Part shown: positions 6,204 to 13,926 of the stretch, piece after piece
How the letters are laid out: the number at the start of each line of letters is the position of its first letter
How positions within the stretch are numbered: position 1 is the stretch's first letter
DNA from: a virus
DNA length: 56,242 nucleotides
Reading direction: 5' to 3' (one strand)
Virus record (IMG/VR): IMGVR_UViG_3300025424_000012
Location: 1 to 56,242 of that record
The notes under the pieces: model-generated
Seen by the model: the letters and a program-made list of their open reading frames with translations, nothing else
Told to the model about the DNA's origin: nothing
Database searches by the model: none
Translations under genes and position numbers: made by a program

Positions 6204-8080
6204 GCTGCCATCCTTTCCGCAAACTGCTCGCTGTAATTGGCAGCCACATAGGCGCGGGCCATCGGGGGACACACAGAATTTCCGACCATACGCACTTGGG
6301 CAGTTTTGGTCAGCGCGCGCCCGTCTCCGCCTCGCTCAATCTGGTACGTATCTGGAAAACCTTGTGCCCGGTAGAGCTCGCGTGGCGTGAGCATGCGCAG
6401 GCCAATGTCCACAATCGCGTAGTCCTGGCCCTTGATAGTGACCAAGCCAAAGCGGTCCTTGGTCGTGATGGTGTGCAGCGGCTCTCGTAGCTGCGGGTCT
6501 TGGTCGGTGCCGTAGTATTTCACCAAGAAGGCGCGGACCTCGGCATGGTGGGTGCCCTGGGCACTGATGGTTGCCAGGGGTGAGTCTGTGGGCTGGCCCA
6601 CGTTGTCGCCGCGCAGCTTGATAAGGTTGCTGGTGACAACTGCAGCCGGCATGCCGTTGGCGGTAACCGTGTTGAGCGGTTGCGCAACATCCCGGATGCC
6701 ATGGCTGAATCGCTTGGTGCCATCTTTGCCTTCGCCGTGGCCCATGTGCACCAGATGCGCCGCCACCATCGCGTGCCGGTTCTCGGTCACGGTTGTTTTC
6801 AGCGGTGCCGTGGCCGGGCTGTGGCCACCCTGGCTGCTCTGGTTGTCGATGGTGACCATGTGGGCAGTGATCAGCCCGTGCCGGTTCTCGGTGGTCTGTG
6901 TCTTGACAGGATCGCGCACGTCGCTGGCGCGCACATCAGATGGCCTCTTGTCCGAGTGGTAGTGCACCAATGCGGCAGTCACCAAGCTGTTGTGATCCAC
7001 GCTTGTGACGGTTGCCAGCGGGTCAGCCATGTCACTTCCCACCACGCCGCCGTAGTGCTTGGCAATGAACGCCGTTACCAGGGCATGCTTTTCCGTGCCA
7101 ACCAGGGTGCCAATGGGCTTTTCCAATCCGGGCACGCGCGGTGCCTGGCCTTGGCGCTCTCCGTAGCCGGTCTGGATAAGCGTCGGTACAACCAGGGCGC
7201 GGTGATTCTCGACCGTAACCGTGCCAAATGGCTTTGTCGTTGGCGCTGGCTTGCCTGCATAGATGGGCCCACCTTGGCCCACGATAAACGGATCGGCCGC
7301 ATCGACCACATACCGCATGATGCCCTTGGCAATGCGCCTGCATGTGGCCTCGGCCAATGGCTTTGAGCGCTCAAAAATACTCGGGGCCGGGATGCTCCAG
7401 TCGATGCATTCCGCAGCCGTGCGCCACGGCTTCAGCTTCTTTTGTTTGACCGGCAGGCTGGCCGGCGCGCCGTGGGTCTGCTCGGGAAACACGATGGGCA
7501 AGCCGTCGCAGCGGGCCACCAGAAACAGACGTTTGCGAATGGTCGGGGTTCCGAAGTCGCTTGCCCGGTCTTCACGAAAATCGACCTTGTAGCCCAAGTT
7601 TTCCAGTGATTTTTTCCAGCGCTGAAAGGTGCGTCCTTTGCGCTGCGGGCATGGCCGGTCATCTGCACCCAGCGGGCCCCAGGTCTGGAATTCTTCGACG
7701 TTCTCCAGAAAGATGACGCGCGGCCGCACCAGCTTGGCCCACTTGACCACGACCCAAGCCAGCCCGCGAATCTTCTTGCTGACCGGCTTGCCGCCCTTGG
7801 CCTTACTGAAATGCTTGCAGTCCGGTGATGCCCAAAGCATCCCCACAGGCCTGCCTTCGACCACGGTAACGGGGTCAACTTCAAACACGTCCGAGACGTA
7901 ATGCAGGGTCTGGGGATGGTTGGCTTGATGAAGCGCCACGGCCTCGGGGTCATGGTTGATGGCAATGTCGACATGGCGGCCAATGGCCTGCTCGATTCCG
8001 GTTGAAGCGCCGCCACCGCCCGCGAACAGGTCAATTACGAGCTCATGGGCCAGGGGCAGGATGTACTGTGGTTTAAGCAT
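6200..8080 (-). CDS. C5-cytosine DNA methyltransferase with repeated target-recognition region
   Basis: Encodes 626 residues from the ATG at 8080 (GGAG 5 bases upstream). It methylates cytosine in DNA. Motif I is DLFAGGGGAS (17-26), the catalytic cysteine is C88 in ASPDCKHFSKAKGG, ENVEEF (126-131) is motif VI, RKRLFLVARC (182-191) is motif VIII and GNSVCPPMA (600-608) is motif X. The catalytic loop reads SPDC instead of the usual PPC. Between 283 and 560 lie about eight repeats of the form PLxTVT-xxxRHxLVTAxLV. The gene overlaps the reverse-transcriptase stop by 8 bases. It probably protects phage DNA from host restriction, possibly at several sites. Confidence 0.9.
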   Translation of the reverse strand: MLKPQYILPLAHELVIDLFAGGGGASTGIEQAIGRHVDIAINHDPEAVALHQANHPQTLHYVSDVFEVDPVTVVEGRPVGMLWASPDCKHFSKAKGGKPVSKKIRGLAWVVVKWAKLVRPRVIFLENVEEFQTWGPLGADDRPCPQRKGRTFQRWKKSLENLGYKVDFREDRASDFGTPTIRKRLFLVARCDGLPIVFPEQTHGAPASLPVKQKKLKPWRTAAECIDWSIPAPSIFERSKPLAEATCRRIAKGIMRYVVDAADPFIVGQGGPIYAGKPAPTTKPFGTVTVENHRALVVPTLIQTGYGERQGQAPRVPGLEKPIGTLVGTEKHALVTAFIAKHYGGVVGSDMADPLATVTSVDHNSLVTAALVHYHSDKRPSDVRASDVRDPVKTQTTENRHGLITAHMVTIDNQSSQGGHSPATAPLKTTVTENRHAMVAAHLVHMGHGEGKDGTKRFSHGIRDVAQPLNTVTANGMPAAVVTSNLIKLRGDNVGQPTDSPLATISAQGTHHAEVRAFLVKYYGTDQDPQLREPLHTITTKDRFGLVTIKGQDYAIVDIGLRMLTPRELYRAQGFPDTYQIERGGDGRALTKTAQVRMVGNSVCPPMARAYVAANYSEQFAERMAA

Positions 8081-9452
8081 TGGTTCTCCGAAAACTCTTG
8101 GTGAAGTGAAAATCAACGGCATGACCGCGCTGGCGCATGGCCTGAGCAAGCCTCGCGCGGTCGTTGTGGCTGTGGCTGGATTGGCGAAGAAGCCCGAAAT
8201 AGCTGTTCCCGGCCTCAAAAGTGTCGTCATCACCCAAGGTGTGAATCCGGGATATAGCGCTGTTGACCGTCCGAGCTCTTGTGGTCCGCCGCCATGGCTT
8301 GACCACAAAACCAACGAAGTCCACGCCACGTTCCACCGGCTGGATGATGGTTTTTCGGTCATTCAGACGCGCACCAAGCCGCTCGGGCAAGAACTCCCGG
8401 ATCCTGCGGTGTGCATCGCCGAGCCACGCCGACGACTCATGCAGGATCACAAAATCATCGACATACCGGACGTAATGTCGCGCGCCGATCTGGTGCTTGC
8501 AAAATTGGTCCAAGGCGTCCAGGTGGACATTGGCGAAGAATTGCGAGCTCAGGTTGCCAATGGGTAACCCGGTATTGGCCGGCGAGCAAAGCAGCCTCTT
8601 GTGGGCTGGCACGCGGCCCATGAGCGCAGGATCGCCGCGGTATTGATACGACTGGCGCGGGTCATGGAACAAGATGGTCCTGGCCAACTCCAACCAGAAG
8701 GGTTCGTGCACTTTGGCCGCGAGCTGGGCAAACAGAATGTGCTTGTCGATCGCCACAAAGAAATTGGCAAGATCGAGTTTCAGATACCACGCAGGCCGGG
8801 CCCAGTTCTGGGTGATGGACCGGATACCGCTTTCCAAGCGTTTGGCGGCGTACAGCGTGCCCCTGCCGGGTATGCAAGCGCTGCTGCCGGCCACAAAGCC
8901 AGCATGGAAGCGCGGGGCTATCTGGTTGTACAGACGGTGATGAACAATCCGATCACGAAATTCGGCAGCCCAGACCTCGCGGTGCTTTGGCCTGGTGATG
9001 ACAAAGCAGATGGATGGACCTGGGCGGTATTGGCCGGAAGAAAGCTCTTCGAACAGCTCGCACAGGTTGCGCTCCAGGGCTTGCTCGAAAGCAAGTGCAC
9101 TGGAAGTGTTGCGCTTAGTCTGGCGGCAGTCCAAATAGGCCTGCAATAGCTGATCGAATGAGACTGACGATGAATCTGCTGACGGCGCGAGCCAGGGCCT
9201 CGTAGGACTTGTTGTTGTTGTTCTGGTTGCCGTTGTTGAAGTTCTGATTCCAGGCGTTGTTCTCGGAGTACTGCGTCGATTCGCGCCATCCACGTCGCCA
9301 CGCCGAAGGCCTGAGCCGATCAGTTTGGAAACTGCACCGGACCGGGTCTGCGCTTGGGCAGCGGTATCCGTGATGTGCATGTCCGTGGCCTTGTGAGCCA
9401 GGGGCGCGACCAGATTCAAATTTCGCACGGGCATGATGACCTTGACCGTCAT
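8073..9452 (-). CDS. DGR reverse transcriptase
   Basis: Encodes 459 residues from the ATG at 9452 (ATGA overlap with avd). It copies the template RNA into cDNA with errors at adenines. Family marks are RPKHREVWAAEFRDRIVHH (154-172), KLDLANFF (225-232), LPIGNLSSQFFANVHLDALD (296-315) and the catalytic YVDD (330-333). The (L/Q)P-x-G-N-x-x-S-Q form is typical of DGR enzymes. Core homology begins near residue 98 (SFDQLLQAYLDC). Residues about 60-93 are the TR read in another frame, giving a Thr/Arg/Pro-rich stretch. I see no good start codon after the TR; an ATG at 9434 with AAGG before it is an alternative start. Confidence 0.93.
   Translation of the reverse strand: MTVKVIMPVRNLNLVAPLAHKATDMHITDTAAQAQTRSGAVSKLIGSGLRRGDVDGANRRSTPRTTPGIRTSTTATRTTTTSPTRPWLAPSADSSSVSFDQLLQAYLDCRQTKRNTSSALAFEQALERNLCELFEELSSGQYRPGPSICFVITRPKHREVWAAEFRDRIVHHRLYNQIAPRFHAGFVAGSSACIPGRGTLYAAKRLESGIRSITQNWARPAWYLKLDLANFFVAIDKHILFAQLAAKVHEPFWLELARTILFHDPRQSYQYRGDPALMGRVPAHKRLLCSPANTGLPIGNLSSQFFANVHLDALDQFCKHQIGARHYVRYVDDFVILHESSAWLGDAHRRIREFLPERLGARLNDRKTIIQPVERGVDFVGFVVKPWRRTTRARTVNSAISRIHTLGDDDTFEAGNSYFGLLRQSSHSHNDRARLAQAMRQRGHAVDFHFTKSFRRTNA
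9173..9276 (-). repeat. TR: DGR template repeat (TR)
   Basis: A 104-bp donor repeat, read on the minus strand. It matches 9853-9956 over 104 positions and 10403-10500 over its upstream 98. The variable part holds 11 AAY codons (AAC-AAC, AAT, AAC, AAC-AAC, AAC and four AAC), so in the VR frame it encodes Asn at all 11 diversified positions. The last about 40 bases (KSYEALARAV in the VR frame) are conserved and should act as the initiation-of-homology end. It lies between avd and the reverse-transcriptase core, inside the latter's 5' reading frame. Confidence 0.95.
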
Positions 9453-9811
9453 GCTGCAGGCGACAAACGAGCCGATTTAAGCCAGCCGCCGGCTTGCTTG
9501 CCAATGCTCTCGGTAAGCTGGATTGCTCCAGCCCAGAGCTTGGGCGACACAAAGCGCTTGTCATGGCTCAGGCGAAGCAACAGGGTTACGACTTCAAGGC
9601 GCTCGACCAACGCGATGATGTGCGGAGCCCTGCCCATACCCCGCGCCGCATTGGCGCGCCCGATCAGGACAAGGATTTCCACGCATTCCGTGTGAATCTT
9701 GCTGCCCAAGCTGGCCTTGAAGGCGCGCGGCATGTTCTGCTGCACGTCAGCTGCCAGACTCAAAAGGTCATAGCCCTGTTTGTAAATCGGGAGTTGGGTA
9801 TGGAGTGCCAT
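9449..9811 (-). CDS. avd: Avd-like DGR accessory protein
   Basis: Encodes 120 residues, basic and helical. The composition and the sequence IYKQGYDLLSLAADVQQN, KIHTECVEILVLIGRANAA and ALVERLEVVTLLLRLSHD fit the four-helix-bundle Avd family. Avd assembles as a ring that binds the reverse transcriptase and template RNA. Size and position (target, avd, TR, RT) match known DGRs such as that of Bordetella phage BPP-1. No strong Shine-Dalgarno sequence is visible before the ATG at 9811, so translation may depend on the upstream target gene, whose stop is 31 bases away. Confidence 0.85.
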   Translation of the reverse strand: MALHTQLPIYKQGYDLLSLAADVQQNMPRAFKASLGSKIHTECVEILVLIGRANAARGMGRAPHIIALVERLEVVTLLLRLSHDKRFVSPKLWAGAIQLTESIGKQAGGWLKSARLSPAA

Positions 9812-9842
9812 GGCTTAAATCAAATTCAAAAGGACTGAAGGC

Positions 9843-10346
9843 TTAAAGCGGAAATCTGCTGACGGCGCGAGCCAGGGCCTCGTAGGACTTGCGGCGGTCG
9901 TCCTGGGTGCCGTCGGTGAAGTCCTGACTCCAGGCGCTGCCCTCGGAGCACTGCGTACCCGTCCAATGCCACTCGCTCGTATCCAGCTTGTCCTGCAGAT
10001 TTGCGTAAAGAAGCGCTGATTCAAACCGCGTTGGCAGGCGGGCACCGTTGCCCAAAGATTCGGCCCACTTGACGGCAGCAGCCCACGCCTGCTTTTTTTC
10101 GGGTACAGCATTGAGCAGCACCAGGTGGCCGTCCGGCTCGCCATCCAGACCACGGGAAAGACCGGCATACACGCCATCCAAACCGGGCCACGGCTCGCCG
10201 ATCTTGGGGAACACGCCGACCTCGGGCGCGGTTCCAGCCGGCGGCTCATCGTCCGGAATGGACTTGACCATCAGACCTTCGATAAAGGCCTTGACGATGG
10301 CTGACGGGCCGTCTTGAATGTGAATGTTCACGGTGTTGATACGCAT
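9843..10346 (-). CDS. DGR target protein 1, DUF1566-like with variable C-terminus
   Basis: Encodes 167 residues from the ATG at 10346 (GGAG 7 bases upstream). The C-terminal half (LPTRFESALLYANL then EWHWTGTQCSEGSAW) fits a DUF1566/C-type-lectin-like fold, the usual DGR display scaffold. The VR covers about residues 131-165. The eleven template Asn positions are G136, S137, S140, D142, T144, D145, T147, D149, D150, R151 and R152, and Y133 is changed to Cys. The N-terminal 50 residues are a separate small domain (MRINTVNIHIQDG). There is no signal peptide. The binding target is unknown. Confidence 0.9.
   Translation of the reverse strand: MRINTVNIHIQDGPSAIVKAFIEGLMVKSIPDDEPPAGTAPEVGVFPKIGEPWPGLDGVYAGLSRGLDGEPDGHLVLLNAVPEKKQAWAAAVKWAESLGNGARLPTRFESALLYANLQDKLDTSEWHWTGTQCSEGSAWSQDFTDGTQDDRRKSYEALARAVSRFPL
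9853..9956 (-). repeat. VR1: DGR variable repeat 1 (VR1)
   Basis: Aligned base by base to the TR over 104 positions with no gaps, VR1 differs at 15 positions and every one is a template adenine on the coding strand. The 3' end of the repeat runs nearly to the stop codon of target 1. Changes are mostly A to G, with four A to C and no A to T. Confidence 0.95.
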
Positions 10347-10380
10347 GGTTTGCTCCAGTTGAAATAAAGGATTAAAGGGC

Positions 10381-11001
10381 TCAAGCACTGAGTTGAATCA
10401 GCCTGACGGCGCGAGCCAGGGCCTCGTAGGACTTGAGGCTGTAGCCCTGGTAGCCGTGGCCGAAGAACTGATACCAGGCGTAGCCCTCGGAGTACTGCGT
10501 GCTTGACCAATACCAGCGCTGCTCGAAAGCCTCCGGGCCATCTTCACGGAAAACATCTGCCGTGGTCTGGATCGGGCTTTGCTCGGTGTATGGATAGCCG
10601 GCAGGGATGCTGCTGGGGTTGTCGCCGTCGCGGAAGCTGGCGGAGTTTTCATCCGTGCCAGGCTTCAGGTTGCGGTAGGCCAGCTCGAGCACGTCGCGGG
10701 CAGGAATGCACCAATCCTTGTGGCCATTGATTTCCAGCCCCAGGGCCCACTTTGCCAGCGGGCTGCCGGCTTCGGCCATGGCAACGGTGTTGTCCATGCT
10801 GTGAAAGCAGCTGGCGGCGTTGGGTACGTCGGTATAGCTGGGCAGCCAAATGGATTTCTTCTCGCCCAAAGCCTTGGGCGCCCAGACAATGGCGAACTTC
10901 TTCGTGCCCCCGTGGCTGTTGATGGTGCCGCCGTAGAACCCACCTTCAAAGGCGGTAGCGAATTGGGCTGGGACGAGGATGGATGGTTTGTTTTGGTTCA
11001 T
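10381..11001 (-). CDS. DGR target protein 2, DUF1566-like with variable C-terminus
   Basis: Encodes 206 residues, GGAG 6 bases before the ATG at 11001. It shows the DUF1566/C-type-lectin pattern: DWCIPARDVLELAYRNLKP (about 96-114), YPYTEQSPIQTTADVF (136-151) and WYWSSTQYSEGYAW (163-176). The VR spans about residues 168-200. Diversified positions are 173, 174, 177, 179, 181, 182, 184 and 186-189, now enriched in Tyr, Gly and Phe, as is common in selected binding surfaces. There is no signal peptide or membrane segment. It is the first gene of the DGR cluster; what it binds is unknown. Confidence 0.92.
   Translation of the reverse strand: MNQNKPSILVPAQFATAFEGGFYGGTINSHGGTKKFAIVWAPKALGEKKSIWLPSYTDVPNAASCFHSMDNTVAMAEAGSPLAKWALGLEINGHKDWCIPARDVLELAYRNLKPGTDENSASFRDGDNPSSIPAGYPYTEQSPIQTTADVFREDGPEAFEQRWYWSSTQYSEGYAWYQFFGHGYQGYSLKSYEALARAVRLIQLSA
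10403..10500 (-). repeat. VR2: DGR variable repeat 2 (VR2)
   Basis: A 98-bp ungapped match to TR positions 9179-9276 with 16 differences, all at template adenines, and including changes to G, C and T on the coding strand. The right limit (ACGCAG on the coding strand) is the same as in TR and VR1. The left limit is 6 bases shorter than the TR/VR1 match. Confidence 0.95.
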
Positions 11002-11044
11002 GGTGATCTCCAGTTAAAAAAGCGATGGTTGGGAAAAGGATTGG

Positions 11045-11866
11045 TCAGGCCGTTGCCGGCTCTGTGCTGCGGTCAAACAATGGCCGCTGATCCGGCTCGC
11101 CCTTGGTCATGTCATCGGGTATGGCCAGAAGCTCGTCGTTCTGCTCGATGATCACGGTCACAAAACCGCCGGCCACGTCCGCCAGGCTGTGGGCTTCGCT
11201 GTTGGCCATGAGCTTGAGGGTGGCCTTGACTTCGGCTTCGCCTTTGAAATTGACTTTTTCAACCTGGGCGCGGAACTCGATCCGGCCGTGGTGGGCAATG
11301 ATGCGAATCGCCTTCTGTGCGGCGCGGCGAACATCGTCAGCCAATCCAGTCAGCACGCGCTCTTGCTCGCCTTCGCTGAGTTGGGACCATGGCACAGCCA
11401 GATCCATGAAGCGCAGCTTTGCGGCGCGCATCAAGTCGCCAACCATGAAAATTTCCGCATGGCCTTCGGTTCCAAATGCCGTGCTTGGAGCCTTGAGGAA
11501 CAGTGCGAGCACATCGTCGCCAATCTGATCGTCCTGGTTGCTCAGTTCCACGATGGCGGCAAGTTGAAATTCGTCGTCAGGTTTCTTTGGTTCCCAACCT
11601 TCCGCTATGGCGTCTTTGCGAAAAGACTTAATGATTTTTTTGGCAGCAGCGGATGTGTCGTCCGACAGGCGCACCCAGGCAAAGGAATGACCGGCAGCGG
11701 CGAGACGGGCTTCCAGGGCCTCGATCTCATCCTTTTCCATCACGCCGGACGTGTGGATTGGAAGTGCAGCGGCTGCGCCAAAGCCGGAGGCAACATTGGT
11801 GCCGACGAATTTCAAAGCCTCGGGGCTCAGGTCGACGAGCAAAGGCGTAACGGTTTCAGTGTTCAC
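11045..11866 (-). CDS. Hypothetical early phage protein
   Basis: Encodes 273 residues. It is soluble, with a possible coiled segment around EKDEIEALEARLAAAG (about 44-58). A conserved-looking C-terminal block reads RIIAHHGRIEF, AEVKATLKL and AGGFVTVIIEQNDELLAIPD. I do not recognise a named domain. It lies between the recombination genes and the DGR and ends STEPATA. Early expression is expected from the leftward promoter. Confidence 0.6.
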   Translation of the reverse strand: MNTETVTPLLVDLSPEALKFVGTNVASGFGAAAALPIHTSGVMEKDEIEALEARLAAAGHSFAWVRLSDDTSAAAKKIIKSFRKDAIAEGWEPKKPDDEFQLAAIVELSNQDDQIGDDVLALFLKAPSTAFGTEGHAEIFMVGDLMRAAKLRFMDLAVPWSQLSEGEQERVLTGLADDVRRAAQKAIRIIAHHGRIEFRAQVEKVNFKGEAEVKATLKLMANSEAHSLADVAGGFVTVIIEQNDELLAIPDDMTKGEPDQRPLFDRSTEPATA

Positions 11867-11895
11867 GGGAATGGTCCTTTAGGGTTGGGGGTGAC

Positions 11896-12183
11896 TTAAG
11901 CGGTTGCCGGCTCGGCGGCAAACTTTTCAAACGGCAGCGTCTTGATGTGCTTGCCGAAATAACTGCCAATGGACTCGGCGGTTTTGAAGGCTTCGAACAC
12001 CTCGGCAGACACGTCCGGGTAGTGATAGATCGCTCCGGTGCCCCGCGTGAAAGTCACGGCCAGGGTTTTGCTGTCGGCTGCGTAGCCAATGGCCGCGATC
12101 TGGTTTGAAACCACGGGCTGCAGCTCGATCTGCGGGCGCGGACGGTCTGAAAATGCTTGTGGTTCGGGAAACTTCTTTTCCAT
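11896..12183 (-). CDS. KTSC domain protein
   Basis: Encodes 95 residues. SNQIAAIGYAADSKTLAVTF, then GAIYHYPDVSAEVFEAF and SIGSYFGKHIK, is the KTSC domain pattern (about 26-84). This small beta-rich domain is found alone or fused in bacteria and phages and has been linked to nucleic-acid-related proteins, but its function is not settled. It is located beside the YqaJ exonuclease gene. Confidence 0.8.
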   Translation of the reverse strand: MEKKFPEPQAFSDRPRPQIELQPVVSNQIAAIGYAADSKTLAVTFTRGTGAIYHYPDVSAEVFEAFKTAESIGSYFGKHIKTLPFEKFAAEPATA

Positions 12184-12210
12184 GGTTGTTGCTTCAGTTG
12201 GTTGAAAAAA

Positions 12211-13923
12211 TTAGGCGGCTTGCTTGGCCTGGACGCCTTCGACGTGCTTGACGATCGCGGCGCAGATCAGGGTGAAATCAGACTCGCGGTAAAGCTTCGC
12301 GGCCTTGTCGGTTGCGACGTGGGTAAAGCCCAGCGCAGCCAGGTTGTCGGCGCTCAGGGAAAGCGGCGCCAAACGGGCATTGATGTCGCCGAGCTTGATG
12401 CGCTTGCCGGTATCAACTGGCGCGCGAGCAGGCATGGCGATCACGTTGGCTGCGGGTGTAGGTGCGGCAACCGGCGCGGCGGGCGCTGGGGCCTGTTCTG
12501 GCGCGGGTGCTGCGGCCTTTGCTGCGGCTTGCTCTGCCTCCAGCTTCTCGCGTGCTTCACGCTCCGCCTTGGCTTGTTCCTCTGCCCGGATGGCCGCGCG
12601 CTCGGCTTCCAGACGACTCTGCTCGGCTGCCTGGTGCTCGGCAATCCGAGACTTGACCAGGGCCTGTAGGTCGTCCGTGGCTTTCAGGACAATGACCGCG
12701 GCGTCCGGAAAAAGGGCGCGGTAGTCGGCGGCGTTGTCGCGCAAGTACTGCAGATTGAGGTCGATGCGGTCTGCAATGGCGCCGGCTTCAATCTTGGCGC
12801 GGGCCAGTTCGTCGGAAACCTTGCTTTCCATGCTGGCCAGGGATTTCAAGCCCTTGACCACGCCGCCGAAGTCGGTAGCGATGGTTGGCATGTAGGGCTT
12901 GCCAAGCCGGGTATTCATGGCGTCGATGTGCGCCTTGAATTTGGTTGCTCCAGCGTTGACGATTTCGAGCTTGCGGCGGTCCTTTTCGGCCTTGAGAATG
13001 TCCTCGGCGAGCTTGACGTTCTGCTGTAGCAAAGAGTCCAGCATGTCCTTGGTCTTCTTGGCCTGGTCAACCGGCTGCACCTGGGCCAGCATCTGCGCCT
13101 CTGCCGCCTTGAGGGCTTCGCGGGCCTTTTTCATGGCCCTGATCTGCTCGTCAAGGTCGGCAAAGTCTTGATCGGATTCGGGCTTGCGGATCAGCTTGTT
13201 TTCCAGAAAGTCGCGTAGGCGCTGCTCAAACACCTTGAAGTTGTCCTGCAGGGCGATCTGGCCGGATACCTGCACTACGGGAGCGGGTAGCGCCTCTACT
13301 GCCTCGGCGACGACTTTCTCGGTCTTGATTTCGCTGGGCACGTATTCGGCCAAATCCTTCTCGAACTGCTCCCAGCCGGCCACGATCTGGGCGCGCAGGG
13401 CAAGGTCTGGCTCATACCAGCAATGCCCTTCCGCAAGCAGCGCCCCGTCCTCCCAATGGGATGCCATGAACAGCACGCGCTCGCAGCCTGACACCATGGC
13501 CTGATGCTCCATCTGAACCCGGTACATCAGCGGCAAGTCAGCGCCCGTGCGACCTTTAACCAGGGCGAAGCGCAATTCGGCGTTAAGGCTCTTGTGTTCA
13601 AACGCGATGTGTTCCACCATCGTCAGGCCGTCGAAGCTGGCGCTGTATTTGCCCTCGGAGCCGGTGACCGGGAAAAGGTCTTCGCCGATGATCTTTTCGG
13701 CCAGCGGTCGGGCCAGGGCTTCAAAGCGGTGACCGGCATCGAACCGGCGCTGGGTTTCCGGATCGACCTCTGGCGCAATGCCGGTGTGCAGGCGGTGCAT
13801 CAGCTGGGTGCGCGTTTCGTGCGGGCTGCAGCCCATCATGGCCGGGGCATCGCTGGCGTTGAAGTGCTGGGCGCGGTGGGCCAGCCATTCCGGCGAGCCC
13901 TGGATAAGGGAATGGGTTTTCAT
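12211..13923 (-). CDS. YqaJ-type viral recombinase / exonuclease with coiled-coil extension
   Basis: Encodes 570 residues. The N-terminal ~200 residues match YqaJ/lambda-exonuclease-like nucleases: GSPEWLAHRAQHFNASDAPA (9-28), FDAGHRFEALARPLAE, the catalytic Asp in SASFDGL and the E-x-K in AFEHKSLN. It should resect dsDNA ends for phage recombination. The region 260-490 is a long helical coiled coil ending in an Ala/Pro/Glu-rich linker. A C-terminal module of about 75 residues follows. The extension is longer than in plain YqaJ proteins. It pairs with the downstream-facing partner at 13927-15030. Confidence 0.85.
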   Translation of the reverse strand: MKTHSLIQGSPEWLAHRAQHFNASDAPAMMGCSPHETRTQLMHRLHTGIAPEVDPETQRRFDAGHRFEALARPLAEKIIGEDLFPVTGSEGKYSASFDGLTMVEHIAFEHKSLNAELRFALVKGRTGADLPLMYRVQMEHQAMVSGCERVLFMASHWEDGALLAEGHCWYEPDLALRAQIVAGWEQFEKDLAEYVPSEIKTEKVVAEAVEALPAPVVQVSGQIALQDNFKVFEQRLRDFLENKLIRKPESDQDFADLDEQIRAMKKAREALKAAEAQMLAQVQPVDQAKKTKDMLDSLLQQNVKLAEDILKAEKDRRKLEIVNAGATKFKAHIDAMNTRLGKPYMPTIATDFGGVVKGLKSLASMESKVSDELARAKIEAGAIADRIDLNLQYLRDNAADYRALFPDAAVIVLKATDDLQALVKSRIAEHQAAEQSRLEAERAAIRAEEQAKAEREAREKLEAEQAAAKAAAPAPEQAPAPAAPVAAPTPAANVIAMPARAPVDTGKRIKLGDINARLAPLSLSADNLAALGFTHVATDKAAKLYRESDFTLICAAIVKHVEGVQAKQAA

Positions 13924-13926
13924 GGC

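Noticed and set aside
8356-8362. Upstream in-frame start for the cytosine methyltransferase
   Set aside because: The extra 94 residues would be antisense-like sequence within the RT gene. The ATG at 8080 has a proper ribosome site and precedes motif I at the normal distance.
9115-9564. TR region read in the VR frame as a third target gene
   Set aside because: The frame upstream of the TR overlaps avd in another frame and does not look like a lectin-type scaffold. The all-Asn pattern is that of an unmutated template.
11045-12183. Shared EPATA ending of two neighbouring proteins as a repeat
   Set aside because: The shared bases are about 11 long with different context; chance is enough to explain them.
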